Shown piece by piece: positions 13,801 through 23,800 of a stretch of DNA of 64,000 nucleotides. Each line of letters begins with the position of its first letter. The stretch's first letter is position 1. Under the pieces are notes generated by a model. The model worked only from the letters and a program-made list of their open reading frames with translations, did not search any database and had not been told where the DNA came from. Both the position numbers and the translations under genes were made by a program. Origin of the DNA: Pisaster brevispinus (Eukaryota; Echinodermata; Asteroidea; Forcipulatida; Asteriidae); contig JAMKCF010000003.1 in assembly GCA_023634235.1 (NCBI GenBank), positions 21,112,742 through 21,176,741 of the forward strand. The letters are read 5' to 3'.

Positions 13801-16800
13801 TTTACAACCTCTATTCCTATACCTTATACATAATCATTAGTCATGTTAGTGAGAGCCAAATTCACACTGGTCTTTTCACAATCACGTGCCAAAGGCTAGT
13901 TTTGCTGTTTACCAAGTGTGCGTGCAAATATTCACACACAGGGTAATTACGCCTACAGTTCCATGATTGCTTTGTTAAAATGCACGCGTAGTAGAGTCTC
14001 GCACAGGTTGATCATGCAATATTCGTCTACGCCTGCGCTTTACAGAGCAGTTGTGGAACTGGCAAGGATGTATTACGCTGGGCGACAATTGCCCATTGCT
14101 ACATGCAAAGATGGCAGCACATGAAATGTCATTAAATGCATTTTTACCGATCTCATTAATGTTCACAAAAATGTTGGCATTATTTTGGGCTGGAAAACCC
14201 GACAAACTTGAAAGTTGAAGCATGCACCCTGTACATCAATGATTTAGGGCTATCATATTTTTATATTTTTTGTATTGCCTTTCTAGATATGAGGCTGGTG
14301 ACCACGTGGCTGTGTTCCCAACTAACGACCCTGTCTTAGTGGACAGGATAGCTGAGCTGCTGGGAGAAGATATGGACGTAGTCATGAGTCTAAACAATGT
14401 AGACGGTAAGAAACGTCTTTACCCCCTACTTGCTTTTAGGTTTTAGTTTTTGATATTTTGATATTTGTTTTAAAAAAACACAAATCATAGCCCGCAGGCC
14501 AAATTGGATGCGTTCTTAAAAGAAAAATTATCTTCCATTCTGTTCATTTTGAAACGTGTTATGCGATTTAATTGTTTTTATGTAAGGGGCGCAAAAAAAA
14601 TTGTAATGATTATTATTATTATTATTTCATGTACAGCTTGACTGAATCTGTTGTTCTTCGTCAAAATTCTGAAAATACTTTTGCTTTTTTTTCGCCCCTT
14701 GACAGAGGAAGCCAACAAGAAGCACCCATTCCCCTGTCCCTGCACCTACCGCACTGCCCTCTCCCACTACCTGGACATCACCTCAATACCTCGCACCAAC
14801 GTCATCAAGGACATCGCTGAGTACGCTACCGACCAGAAGGACAAGGACTTCCTCCTGCTGCTGTCGTCGACAACACCCGAGGGAAAGGTAAGCCGCGCAG
14901 AGCTGGAGCAGTAGAGGGCGCTGTTCTGTATTTTTAATCATGGATTCATCTTTTGATGCAAAGATATCCTTCATTACATTTACGGAGAAATATATAAAAA
15001 GCATTTGTAGATTTTTGTATCAGACAAAGTTGTCCTGTTTTAACAAAGTATTTGACTTTGAGAGAATTTTCCATCACGGGTTTGCAGTCTGTCGTTCAGA
15101 AGTAAGACACTACTAGAAGTGTATAGCCATGATTTGGCCATGCGTACTAAGTAGTTTGTGAGTGGTTTGAGAATGCTCACAAATGAGTGGCATGGATGCA
15201 TGATACCCAATGCTGGACAAATTCTCTTGCTCAGGCATTGCATCACACTTTTGTGCATTTTCTGCACGCACATTGCTTTGGCTACTTCTGGCTTCAAAGC
15301 TGCTATACTTTTGTGTGCAGTTTTACCAAATAACACCCACTTCATCGTTCAAAGGCATATTTTATGACAGAAAACTGTTAGTTCTGGGGAGACTATGCAA
15401 AACATGTGTGAAATGCAGGTCCAAAAATATCTCCTCAGAGGCAAGATTGCACAAATGCATTCCCTACATCAGCTTGTGTTAAGTAGGCGTAGCTTACAGT
15501 GGAATTATGTCACTGGGAAGCAGGATGTGGATTTATTGAGTTTATTTATGTTTGGATTTATTGAATTTATTTACGCTTCATGTCATTGTTCTAAATTATT
15601 CCTGTTTGTTGCTTATTCCTAAATTGTCATTCATGATCGGGTTTCAAAAATATTATTGATACCATTTGCTGAACGTTATTATTTGTCTTGTGTGATTTGG
15701 GCATGGCTTACAGTGGCGTGATGTCACTGACAAACAGAATGCAGATTTATTGAATTTATTTATGCTTAAAATGCTCATTTTCCTTATTTATTCCTGTAAC
15801 AATTTGCATATTACTGTTGTCATACATGATCATTTTATATATTTTGTTGACACCATTTTTTTTGTAAACATTATTATTTGTCTTTCATTCTTGATTTTTA
15901 CTTTTGGGGTGAACACGACCTAAAATGACAAGAACGAGATTTAAATTCTCCGGGTTAAGGTGCAGGTGCTCACCGACTGAGCTATGTAGCCCTGTCATTG
16001 TCTTGGTTCACACTGTTGATTCATCTTTGTTCACCCCCAATCATCAAATTAAAATGGACCCAGTCAGTTTTCCCGGGGTGGATTATTACTTGTTCTTGTT
16101 TGTAATCATTATTCTGTGTTTCTGATTGTAGAAAGAGTACAGCGAGTGGGTGATCCAGGATCATCGCAGCATCGTAGCCATCCTTGAAGATCTTCCATCA
16201 CTCAAACCCCCTCTGGATCATCTCTGTGAGCTCTTACCACGCCTGCATGCACGCTACTACTCCATATCCTCATCACCAAAGGTAGGGTCCCACTGGAATT
16301 TTAATAGCAAATTTTGCAGTTCACCAAATGTAGGGTCCCACTGGAATTTCAATAGCAAATTTTGCAATTTATCCTTATATATTATAAGGGCCTCATATCA
16401 GCCAGTGCTAACATTTCAAAAATCTTTTTTAAAAAAAATTATTATAAAAGAGCTCTTTTTTTCCTATAATCTGACATAGCTTATTCTCACTATGGCTCGT
16501 CAGCAATGTTTTCTTATACTATTTAACTTAATAATATTTTTTTTATCGTTGTTGTCTTTGTTCAAAGCTGTCTGTCCTTACATTCTTGTTTCTCCTGTTA
16601 ACGTTTAGCAAATTTGATTTCGAATAAACTTTTGTAGTGAAGAGTTATGTAATAAATTTTAACATGATTTTTTTTCTTCAAATTATTGTCTTTTAACTTG
16701 TTGTATTGTGATGGTGGCATTTTAATTGTGCCATTTTAATTGTGCATCAAAGTTTTTTTGTTTTTATCGTGGGTATTTACTTTTTTATTATGTGCTGTTA

Positions 16801-19800
16801 TGGTATTGTATATAACTAAAAATCTTTCCTTCAGTCCTCAACATCAACATATCCAATGCACTGTCTAAAATAATTGTTAATGTTACGGTTATTTATTACT
16901 TGAACTGTTGTTTGTCTGTTTTCATTTTCATGTTGAAGGGATTTGGAAGAGATTTCTTAAACCATGTAAACAGATTAGTCAGCAGGCCCGATTGATTGTT
17001 TAGTTCTTCAAACATAAACTCTTGAATTATTTCCATAAAATCTGGGCCCAGTTGCAAAGAGCTGCTCAAGCACGAAAAGTTCCTAAGCACAACAAAATTA
17101 TACTTACCAGAATAAGGTTACCAGCCAACCTACCATGTCACAAGTACAAATAGTGACTTTTATCCTGCTCACTTATGCTCAGCAGAAAATATTTTTTGCT
17201 TAAGCCGCTCTATGAAATTTGGCCCTGCTTATTGCATAAATTAGCCTTCATTCAGGGAATGATTTCATCCAGCTTAGCAAAAAAGATTCGACTGTAGATG
17301 TTTTTTTGCAAACTGAATGCTAACAATGAGTAACTATTAGTTTTTTCAGAATTTTGTGTAGCACTCGACAAGTGAAATCGTTCATTGCTTATTACTCAAT
17401 TGTTTTCCCAACCACTCCACAGGAATACCCAACAAGTATCCATATCACAGCAGTACTCACCAAATACTCAACGCGCATAGGTCGCCAGGTCAACGGTGTG
17501 GCCACCTCCTGGCTCAAGCAGAAGGTTCCCAACGGCCCTCAAAACATGCCGACCGTGCCCATCTTCGTCAGGAAGTCACAGTTCCGTCTGCCGTTCAAGC
17601 TGGCCACGCCGGTGATCATGGTGGGGCCCGGCACCGGATTCGCCCCATTCCGTGGGTTTATTCAAGAGAGACATTTTGCCAAGAACGAAGGTAGGGTACT
17701 GAAACAGGAATTGTTACGTCTTTTGGACCTTTTGGATGGTTGTTCATCTTGGTTCTCTTTCATTCAATTCAGTGTCAACAAATATACCTTTATTTGCTTA
17801 CAACATTGACCACCATTTTGGTAATTGGGCATTGAGTAGCTCAAAAAAATAGCTGGGCTGACACAAATCTGCCCTTATTGATACAGCAGTGCATTCAGCA
17901 TGATTAACATTTTTGTTGTTGTAAACTATGGCAGTCTGCAACTTGACACTATTGTAGTTTTATGCGCGTTCTCCCTGAGCAGTGGTCAGTTGGCCGAATG
18001 CAAGTTTAAACACCTCGGGACCAGTCAAAAAACTCTGTCCAATTTGTCCATTTGGTTTGTTCAGTATTGAAAAACATCCCTATTTAACATGAAATATGGA
18101 TTGGCTGGACAAAGCTGGTGGACCAGTGAAACAACAAGCTAACTGGTCACGTTGGCTAGTTACTTAAGAGTTAAGGGCAACCCTAGGTCGTTTATTACTG
18201 ACTGTCCTATTGGTTGTGTATAAATCTAATCATTTTACATGTTTTTGATTTGTCAGGATTTTTCATGTTTGAATTGTTCCCCCACATTTTGTTTTTTGAA
18301 CAATGTGAGCTTTAAACTCATGTGAGAATGGCGTTGCCGTATTGCATCTTAAAGCTCCATTAGTAGAGAGTCTATGAACCCTAGAGGTTGTTACAATAAT
18401 GTAATCTAGGGGTTTGTTGACCACCTTGATATAACAGTGTGGTACAGTCATTTCACCCTTCATATCTCAAAACTAATATGTTCTAGTGTGTTCACTTCGC
18501 TAATGTTGTTCTTGTATATAATATTTGGCTTGCTGTTGTGTAGGATTTGAAACTTTGCATGGTGGGTGTGCAATCTGGTGAGGTTTGCGGTGATACCAAG
18601 TGTAAAATCTCTTTTGAGTAGTGGTGGTTCTGAGAGGAACCAGTGGTTTGACAACTCAACATTTCGATCAGTATGCTCTGATCTTCTCCAGGAAAACGCA
18701 TTCTACTGAAGACAATCACAGCATGCTGATCGAAACTTTGTGTTGTCAAACCACCGGTTCTTCTCAGAACCACCACTACTTAAAAGAGATTTATGCACAT
18801 AGTGTCACAGCCAATCTCACCTGGTTGTTTATCATATTTATTGTGTTGTACCATGTTTGTGAAGTGCAGTGATCATCTCTGGAATTGCGCTATATAAGAG
18901 CTGTTATTATTATGATTATTATATTATATGGTCTGATTAAAAAAGGGTTTCTGTGGATCCTTAACAAACAAAAAAATGTCTTAAATTGAACTATCCAAAT
19001 TTAAGGTTTTAAAAAGCATTACATTCAGTCTTGTTTCCAGACTAATCACTACACGTACTAACTGTAAAGTAAGGTTTGTATTGTAAGAGTAGGTTATGAT
19101 TTTTTTTTGCCTTAATCGGTTTATATGGTTAATTTTTATTAGATAAGTTACTGAAGGTACTAACTGTAAAGTAAGATTTATATTATAAGAGTAGGTTATG
19201 ACTTGTTTTTGTCTTGAACGGTTAGCACTGGTAAACTCGTTACCAGACTAATTACCGAAGGTGCTAACTGTAAATTAGGCTTTGTAGTATTGGAGTAGAG
19301 TAGGATTTGTTTATTCTTAAAATAGTTAACACTGTCTCGAAATTCTCAAGTTGAAATCTGTTCATTCCAGTAACCACTTGGTTCGTTTAATTTCGTCACA
19401 GGAAAAGTTCTCGGGGAAACTATCTTATTCTTTGGCTGTCGCAATCGCAACCACGACTACATCTACGAGAATGAGATCCAGGGCTATCTGAACGACAAGA
19501 CGCTGGCGGCGGTCTTTGTGGCCTTCTCCAGGGAATCTGGGGAAAAGGAGTACGTACAACACCTCATGTCCAAGCAGAAGGAAAGAATCTGGAAGCTGCT
19601 GGAAGAGGGCGGACATATATACGTGTGTGGGTGAGTATCTCATCCTGTTGGGGAAATATCTTGTCAAGAACGTTCCTGTTGGGAAAAGTTGTACCTGATA
19701 GACCATGTGACCTGTGACATCGCATGTTTGAAACAGAAGAGCCACTGAGCCTGGACTCCCTGAAGGCATGTGTTGTACACAGCTCAGGGTTTATGGGTAT

Positions 19801-20060
19801 TTATAGCATTAATAAAAGTGTGCTGATCAAAACATTGAGTTGTCACCGGTAATCTTTCTAGAACATGAATTGATTTGACCTGACCTCCACTTTTACACAT
19901 TTTCCCTCTCGACAGAGACGCTCGCAACATGGCGCCCGACGTGCAGAAGGTCATCCGAACAATCATCAGCGAACAGGGGGGCAAGACCCAGCCAGAGGCA
20001 GACGACTACATCAAAAAGTTACAGTCCAAAGGACGGTACGCCTGTGACGTCTGGAGTTAA
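4677..20060 (+). CDS. POR: NADPH-cytochrome P450 reductase (14 coding exons, complete)
   Basis: This diflavin reductase passes electrons from NADPH through FAD and FMN to microsomal cytochromes P450 and haem oxygenase on the cytosolic face of the ER. Coding exons: 4677-4852, 6052-6106, 7332-7460, 9776-9925, 10853-10977, 11755-11844, 13258-13356, 13543-13659, 14287-14405, 14706-14887, 16132-16281, 17423-17690, 19402-19630, 19916-20060. All junctions are GT-AG, phases agree, and the total is 2034 nt (677 residues plus stop), the usual length for animal POR. Order: N-terminal membrane anchor (about 22-42), FMN/flavodoxin domain (about 78-240), connecting and FAD domain, NADPH domain (about 525 to the end). 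Key residues are present: [49 protein letters not shown], and C-terminal DVWS. The start is the first ATG after the acceptor, just before the anchor. I see no defect. Confidence 0.96.
7332..7460 (+). CDS. POR: POR exon 3: FMN phosphate-binding loop
   Basis: This 43-codon phase-0 exon opens the flavodoxin-like domain. It contains the first beta strand (NVVVFYGSQ) and the FMN phosphate-binding loop [10 protein letters not shown] at residues 87-96. A 55-nt linker exon (6052-6106) precedes it. Confidence 0.94.
7820..7921. repeat. Fold-back repeat in POR intron
   Basis: actgcgtggtaatgacc at the left pairs with ggtcattaccacacagt at the right, and gttggtggctggccgctgt pairs with the inner right arm (agcagccagccaccaac). 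The stem is about 45 bp with an internal bulge on the left. Confidence 0.75.
8074..8209 (+). repeat. Family B element (CAGGCCTGG ends) in POR intron
   Basis: Begins caggcctggatttacacgga and ends with ttttccaggcctg, giving inverted ends. The interior gtgccccttcaaaagtttcc is shared with all other copies. Confidence 0.75.
9268..9306 (+). promoter_or_regulatory. Intronic CRE / E-box cluster in POR
   Basis: tgacgtcacgtgatgtca contains a perfect CRE (TGACGTCA) overlapping an E-box (CACGTG) and a half CRE; tgatgacatcac follows within 20 bp. This could bind CREB/ATF or bHLH factors, but function is inferred from the motif alone and the site could be chance or repeat-derived. Confidence 0.35.
9776..9925 (+). 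CDS. POR: POR exon 4: FMN-binding tyrosine loop
   Basis: This phase-0 exon of 50 codons carries [12 protein letters not shown] at residues 139-150. Tyr141 corresponds to the tyrosine that stacks on the FMN isoalloxazine ring in mammalian POR. The acceptor tgtag at 9771-9775 and donor gtaagt at 9926 are strong. Confidence 0.94.
10853..10977 (+). CDS. POR: POR exon 5: second FMN-stacking loop
   Basis: This exon carries [14 protein letters not shown] (residues 173-186), with Tyr179 as the second flavin-stacking tyrosine, and ends in the GLGDDDG loop that continues into exon 11755-11844 ([17 protein letters not shown]). It ends two bases into a codon. Confidence 0.94.
11105..11700 (+). repeat. 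tRNA-derived SINE in POR intron, split by a DNA element
   Basis: The head resembles a tRNA promoter region (gtggccacgcggtttagttc, then gggtttacgaatcccggtc as B-box-like) and matches the SINE head at 27888. The body is interrupted at 11214-11437 and resumes with gcccttgagcacttaaccat. The tail runs to about 11700. Confidence 0.65.
11214..11437 (+). mobile_element. Non-autonomous hAT-like element (224 bp) with 8-bp target duplication
   Basis: The ends are CAGTGGCGTAACTAG and CTGGTGACGCCACTG, so terminal inverted repeats begin CAGTGGCG. The flanking 8 bp are identical: GCCCTTGA at 11206-11213 and at 11438-11445. CAGTGG-type ends with an 8-bp duplication fit the hAT superfamily. The interior is G-rich and non-coding. 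It sits inside a SINE. Confidence 0.85.
12733..12902 (+). repeat. Family B element in POR intron
   Basis: Begins cagacctggaattacacgaa, has the shared interior gtgccccttcaaaagtttcc and ends atgaaatttcaggcctgg. About 170 bp. Confidence 0.75.
16132..16281 (+). CDS. POR: POR exon 11: FAD-binding RYYS motif
   Basis: This phase-0 exon of 50 codons ends in [13 protein letters not shown] (residues 452-464). Arg455, Tyr457 and Ser458 correspond to the FAD-binding RxYS residues of the ferredoxin-NADP reductase superfamily. Ser458 is the expected serine of the hydride-transfer Ser/Cys/Asp set. Confidence 0.94.
17041..17226 (+). repeat. Fold-back element family A, full copy in POR intron
   Basis: About 185 bp. 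The left end, gggcccagttgcaaagagct, is an imperfect reverse complement of the right end, gctctatgaaatttggccc; inner arms share gctcaagcac and tgcttaagc. This layout is typical of a MITE or SINE-like fold-back element. No coding capacity. Confidence 0.75.
17423..17690 (+). CDS. POR: POR exon 12: FAD GVATSWL loop and NADPH-binding P-loop
   Basis: This exon contains NGVATSWL (residues 488-495), which contacts the FAD pyrophosphate. It also holds [16 protein letters not shown] (528-543), the glycine-rich NADPH pyrophosphate loop. It starts in phase 0 after a polypyrimidine acceptor and leaves one base at the donor. Confidence 0.95.
18590..18805. repeat. Long inverted repeat (family D) in POR intron
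   Basis: The left arm has aaaatctcttttgagtagtg and gtggtttgacaactcaaca; the right arm has tgttgtcaaaccaccgg and cactacttaaaagagattta. Arms are about 65-80 bp. A fragment related to the right arm is at 38205-38262. Confidence 0.75.
19402..19630 (+). CDS. POR: POR exon 13: NADPH 2'-phosphate site
   Basis: This exon contains [15 protein letters not shown] and then [16 protein letters not shown]. Ser596, Arg597, Lys602 and Tyr604 fall at the positions that bind the 2'-phosphate of NADPH in mammalian POR. It ends in YVCG, with Cys629 as the catalytic cysteine. Confidence 0.95.
19916..20060 (+). CDS. POR: POR exon 14: C-terminus
   Basis: This exon begins inside CGDARNMA and ends in RYACDVWS followed by TAA at 20058-20060. 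Trp676 is the residue that stacks on FAD and moves when NADPH binds; Asp674 completes the Ser/Cys/Asp set. The stop codon is followed at once by a run of A. Confidence 0.95.
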
Positions 20061-20800
20061 AAAAAAAAAAGACTCCTTTAGACCTTGAGTAGCTCATTGT
20101 TGTCAGGGCTGGCTCGTACTTCCCGTTAAAAGATTTTCTTTCGCAGGGGTTGTAACGCGGTAATGTTTTGACGTCATGTGTCGCCATTTCATAATGTGTT
20201 AGACTGACTTTTGCATTTTACTGGGAAGTGAGAGCCAATCATAACCCATGAGACCTCATTGGTAAGAACGGAAGAGTTGCTAGAGGCATTTTGATTGGAG
20301 GACTGAGTACTTTACTGCTGAACTAAACATTGGACAGCAATGCCTATTAGAAGGTTTGGTTGTGGAATGACCCAGTGGTCCTGGACTTACAAGGTTTCAC
20401 TGGATTTGAACACCAAGAGAATCAGGGTGAAGATTTGTTCCTGGACTCACTCTGTGTTAAGATTATTGTTTGGTGTGCACTAAAAGGCAGGCAGAGGTTG
20501 CCCTGCTATAGACTGTGTAAGTTGACCTTGAGAGTGTACAAGCTTTTTGCGAGAATCTGGACTTCCGGGCACCGCGAATAGCAGCTGCAACGTGAATTGT
20601 GGCAGTTGTTTTTGAAAAAAACTTGTATTGTGATGTTGTAATAAATTTCACCCATTGAATATGGTTTGAATACAAAAAAAGGATAAATTTAGAATTTGTA
20701 AATTGTAAAAAGAAATTCCCAATACTTGGACAAATTATTTCTTTAGGAGATGACTGTAACTTCCAGAACATGCAATAAAGGGCAATCGTCATGATCCTTG
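20061..20800 (+). other. POR: POR 3' UTR (probable)
   Basis: There is no reading frame of interest here. Two AATAAA hexamers (20640-20645 and 20774-20779) are candidate poly(A) signals, the second being the better isolated. The true 3' end is not determined and could lie further into the AT-rich sequence. Confidence 0.5.
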
Positions 20801-23800
20801 ATGCATACGCATGCAAACTCAAGCAAGCAAGCTGCTACATTGAGTAGTAGTACGGTACCCAAACCACGCGAAACTAGGACATCCTTGTCGTGGCAATGCC
20901 ATGCAACCTCACATAAAATCTATGCGACACAAGGTCTTTTTTCGTATCAAGTAGCGAAGCACTTGTATGCCAATTTAAAATGTAACCTGACATTGGTTTG
21001 TTTGCAAAGTCGACACGGTTTGCGCAACACGGTCCGCGTAAATTTGCAATTTGGCACCTCGAGTTTTCAGATTTCATTTTATTTATATTTATTATATTGC
21101 TAGTTTTAAATGTAATCATTCCACCAATATGTTTTTAGGGGTTAAAAAAAGTGATGTGACAGAAATAAAAATCACACGAAATTGCACCCACGTTGACTCC
21201 ATAAGGTGCCCGGAAGCTCAATGGTGACCTTATCGTTGCGAGACTTACACAGTCTATAGGGTCCAGCACCATGCTATTGTTGTGACTTCTAAAAAAAATA
21301 CAATAAACCAATCAGGTATGACTGTAGCTAGGCTGTCTCCTTCTTGTGACTGCTCCATGAGGCAGTCTTGTCCCCAAACTCAACCTGTGATGAGTACCTA
21401 TGTGTTCTAGTATTAACCAAGTCTTCCCCATGCCATCGAAGTGTGGCTTAACTTGATGGTAGATATACTCGCAGCAAAAACATGGCACAAAATACAACAC
21501 CATCATGTAACATACACTTCACCAGTTGCTCTCTAAAGATGGTCGTGCGGTTCCCCACCTCCCAACTATTGGGTGTGGTGAAATTGAGGCTGACTGGGAT
21601 ATAGTCTGGTTCCTTGCAATCATATCATTAAGTGATTATACCAGTATTCAGGGAATAAAAATTTAAAAACGCTGATAATCGCTTTGTTTGTGACAACATG
21701 CAATGTTTTTTTTTTCTTCTCATCTGTAGCTAAAATATTGATCAGCTTTGTGCTGGTGGAAAAATCTCTATCTTTCTCACAGCCTAGTTTCAATTGGTGT
21801 AAATTTTAATGGCCGTTTTAAACTTGTACATATACCAAGTAAATTGACATGATATCTTTTTTTAACCCAGAACACTTGAATGTTTGAATAAGTCTTGGAT
21901 TGATTTTCAAATTTATGGTTGGAAAAGTATTTAGTACAATATTGCTACCAAACTATCCACAACACTGGTAAATCAATTTTGTCTCAATAGAAGAAGTGCA
22001 CATATTTTTTTCATGAAAAAAAGCTTTTTAAAATGTGTTTGTTAAAAAAAGGCAGATTTTTCGCCTACCCAGTTATTTTTTTTGTGATATTCAAGACCGC
22101 CCATTCAATATGATGATCAATGTCTGTAAACAAAAGAAAGGTCTATACGTATAGTGTGTGCTACAGTAAAAAGAGGGTCTGGGAACTAGACCAGTCAGTC
22201 AGTATCAATTACATGGGGGGTGTAGTGACAGTAATGTTACTAATTTAGGGGTTGAGTTTGCATCCATTTCCATCTTGTACTAATTTGTGTAGAGATTTGT
22301 TAATAATGAAGTGCCTCACTAAGTCTTGGTTTGTATACTTTTGTTTAAACTTCAGAGTACGTTTGTAATTTAAAATAACCAACTCATATCGAGAGAGTAA
22401 TATTAGCAGAGCTAGAATTTGCTAAGGAGCAATTAGAAAGATGCAGGAAAATCTCATGAAATCAATTCAGGATGAACCGGACCCAATTGCAAAAAGTCGC
22501 TTAGCACAGGTACCTTGCTAAGCCCAGAAAAAAAACCTGTGTGTCCTCAAATCTTTGCAGTCTTTGTATTTAAATTTCACATTGTCAGAAAAGAATGCAC
22601 AGGTGGTCAGTTGAGAAGGAAACTTTTAACTGTGATTCGGACATCGTAACTTTTCTTGAATCATTATCCTGAATTCATCAGTAATATTTTGTACGTGTTA
22701 AACTAATTGTACATGAAGTATTAGACGAAGTTTGTGTAGATAAGGTGATATAATTTTTTATAGTATTGTAATTCACCATTTTCTAATATCATAAAGTTGC
22801 TATCAGGGCGCACTTTTCCTCCCGACAAAGTCAATGCGCCCAATGCTTACCTCGTACCAGCCCTTAAACTTTCTGCATAACTAATAAGCTATGTAAATTT
22901 CCATAGGTACCAAATTTAGAGGTGTACAATGTTTGACTACTACCCGCTGCTTTGTTATTTAGTACTCTGTGCTTTAAATTTGTCACCATTTCCACAAAAT
23001 AACAAATCTGTCAAAGTTGAAAATTTGAGTCTATCAAGTTATTTTGTGTTGACATTCTTGATACATTCATTCATTGCTTTTAATATTTTCACCTTGTGTC
23101 GGGACTCGGAATACAGTAGTTTTGCTCTCTAATTATGACATCAGCCAATCAGATTGGCAGTTTTGTGTTTCTGAATTCTGATTCATCATTTAATACGTAA
23201 CGCTGGCGTTAAGCTAAATGCCTGTGGGATGACTTGTGTGTTTTTACAACATGATGAATCCCTGTATGCACTGCAGCCAGATTTTGTTTTTATGTTTCCG
23301 CAAAATGCCGAGTAAATTCAGGAATCAGTAACTCATGAAAACAGTTGCAAGAACAACACATTTTGACAGTTGTGTGTGATTGGAGAAGTCAGCTTTATTT
23401 TGGTAGCAGAATGGTAAAGATGAACTAGTAAGCAGTCTCTGAAAAAGCAGTTTTTGAAAAAAAGTAAATACAAAATTTCAAACATTATTTTTTTTAAACA
23501 TGAAATTGTGGCTGTGGGTCAGATTGGTACCATGAGGGTGTGTGTCCCCCCCCCCAAATGTTCCCATCCTTTTTTTTTCTTCTTGTACAGAAGTACCCCC
23601 CTTCCCAGAATCCTCTTAAGAATTCCTGAGATTCCCAGAACCCAATGAAGACACAAATAGGCGAGGGGTACACCATGCCACATATTGAGCACCAAATGTG
23701 GATTGTTCACACAGTGAAAATGTGTCGACAAATTATTCAGCAAAAGCGTGTTAAGACTGCCTCTTTACTGGTTGAACAAACAAAAACATTATAATTTCAT

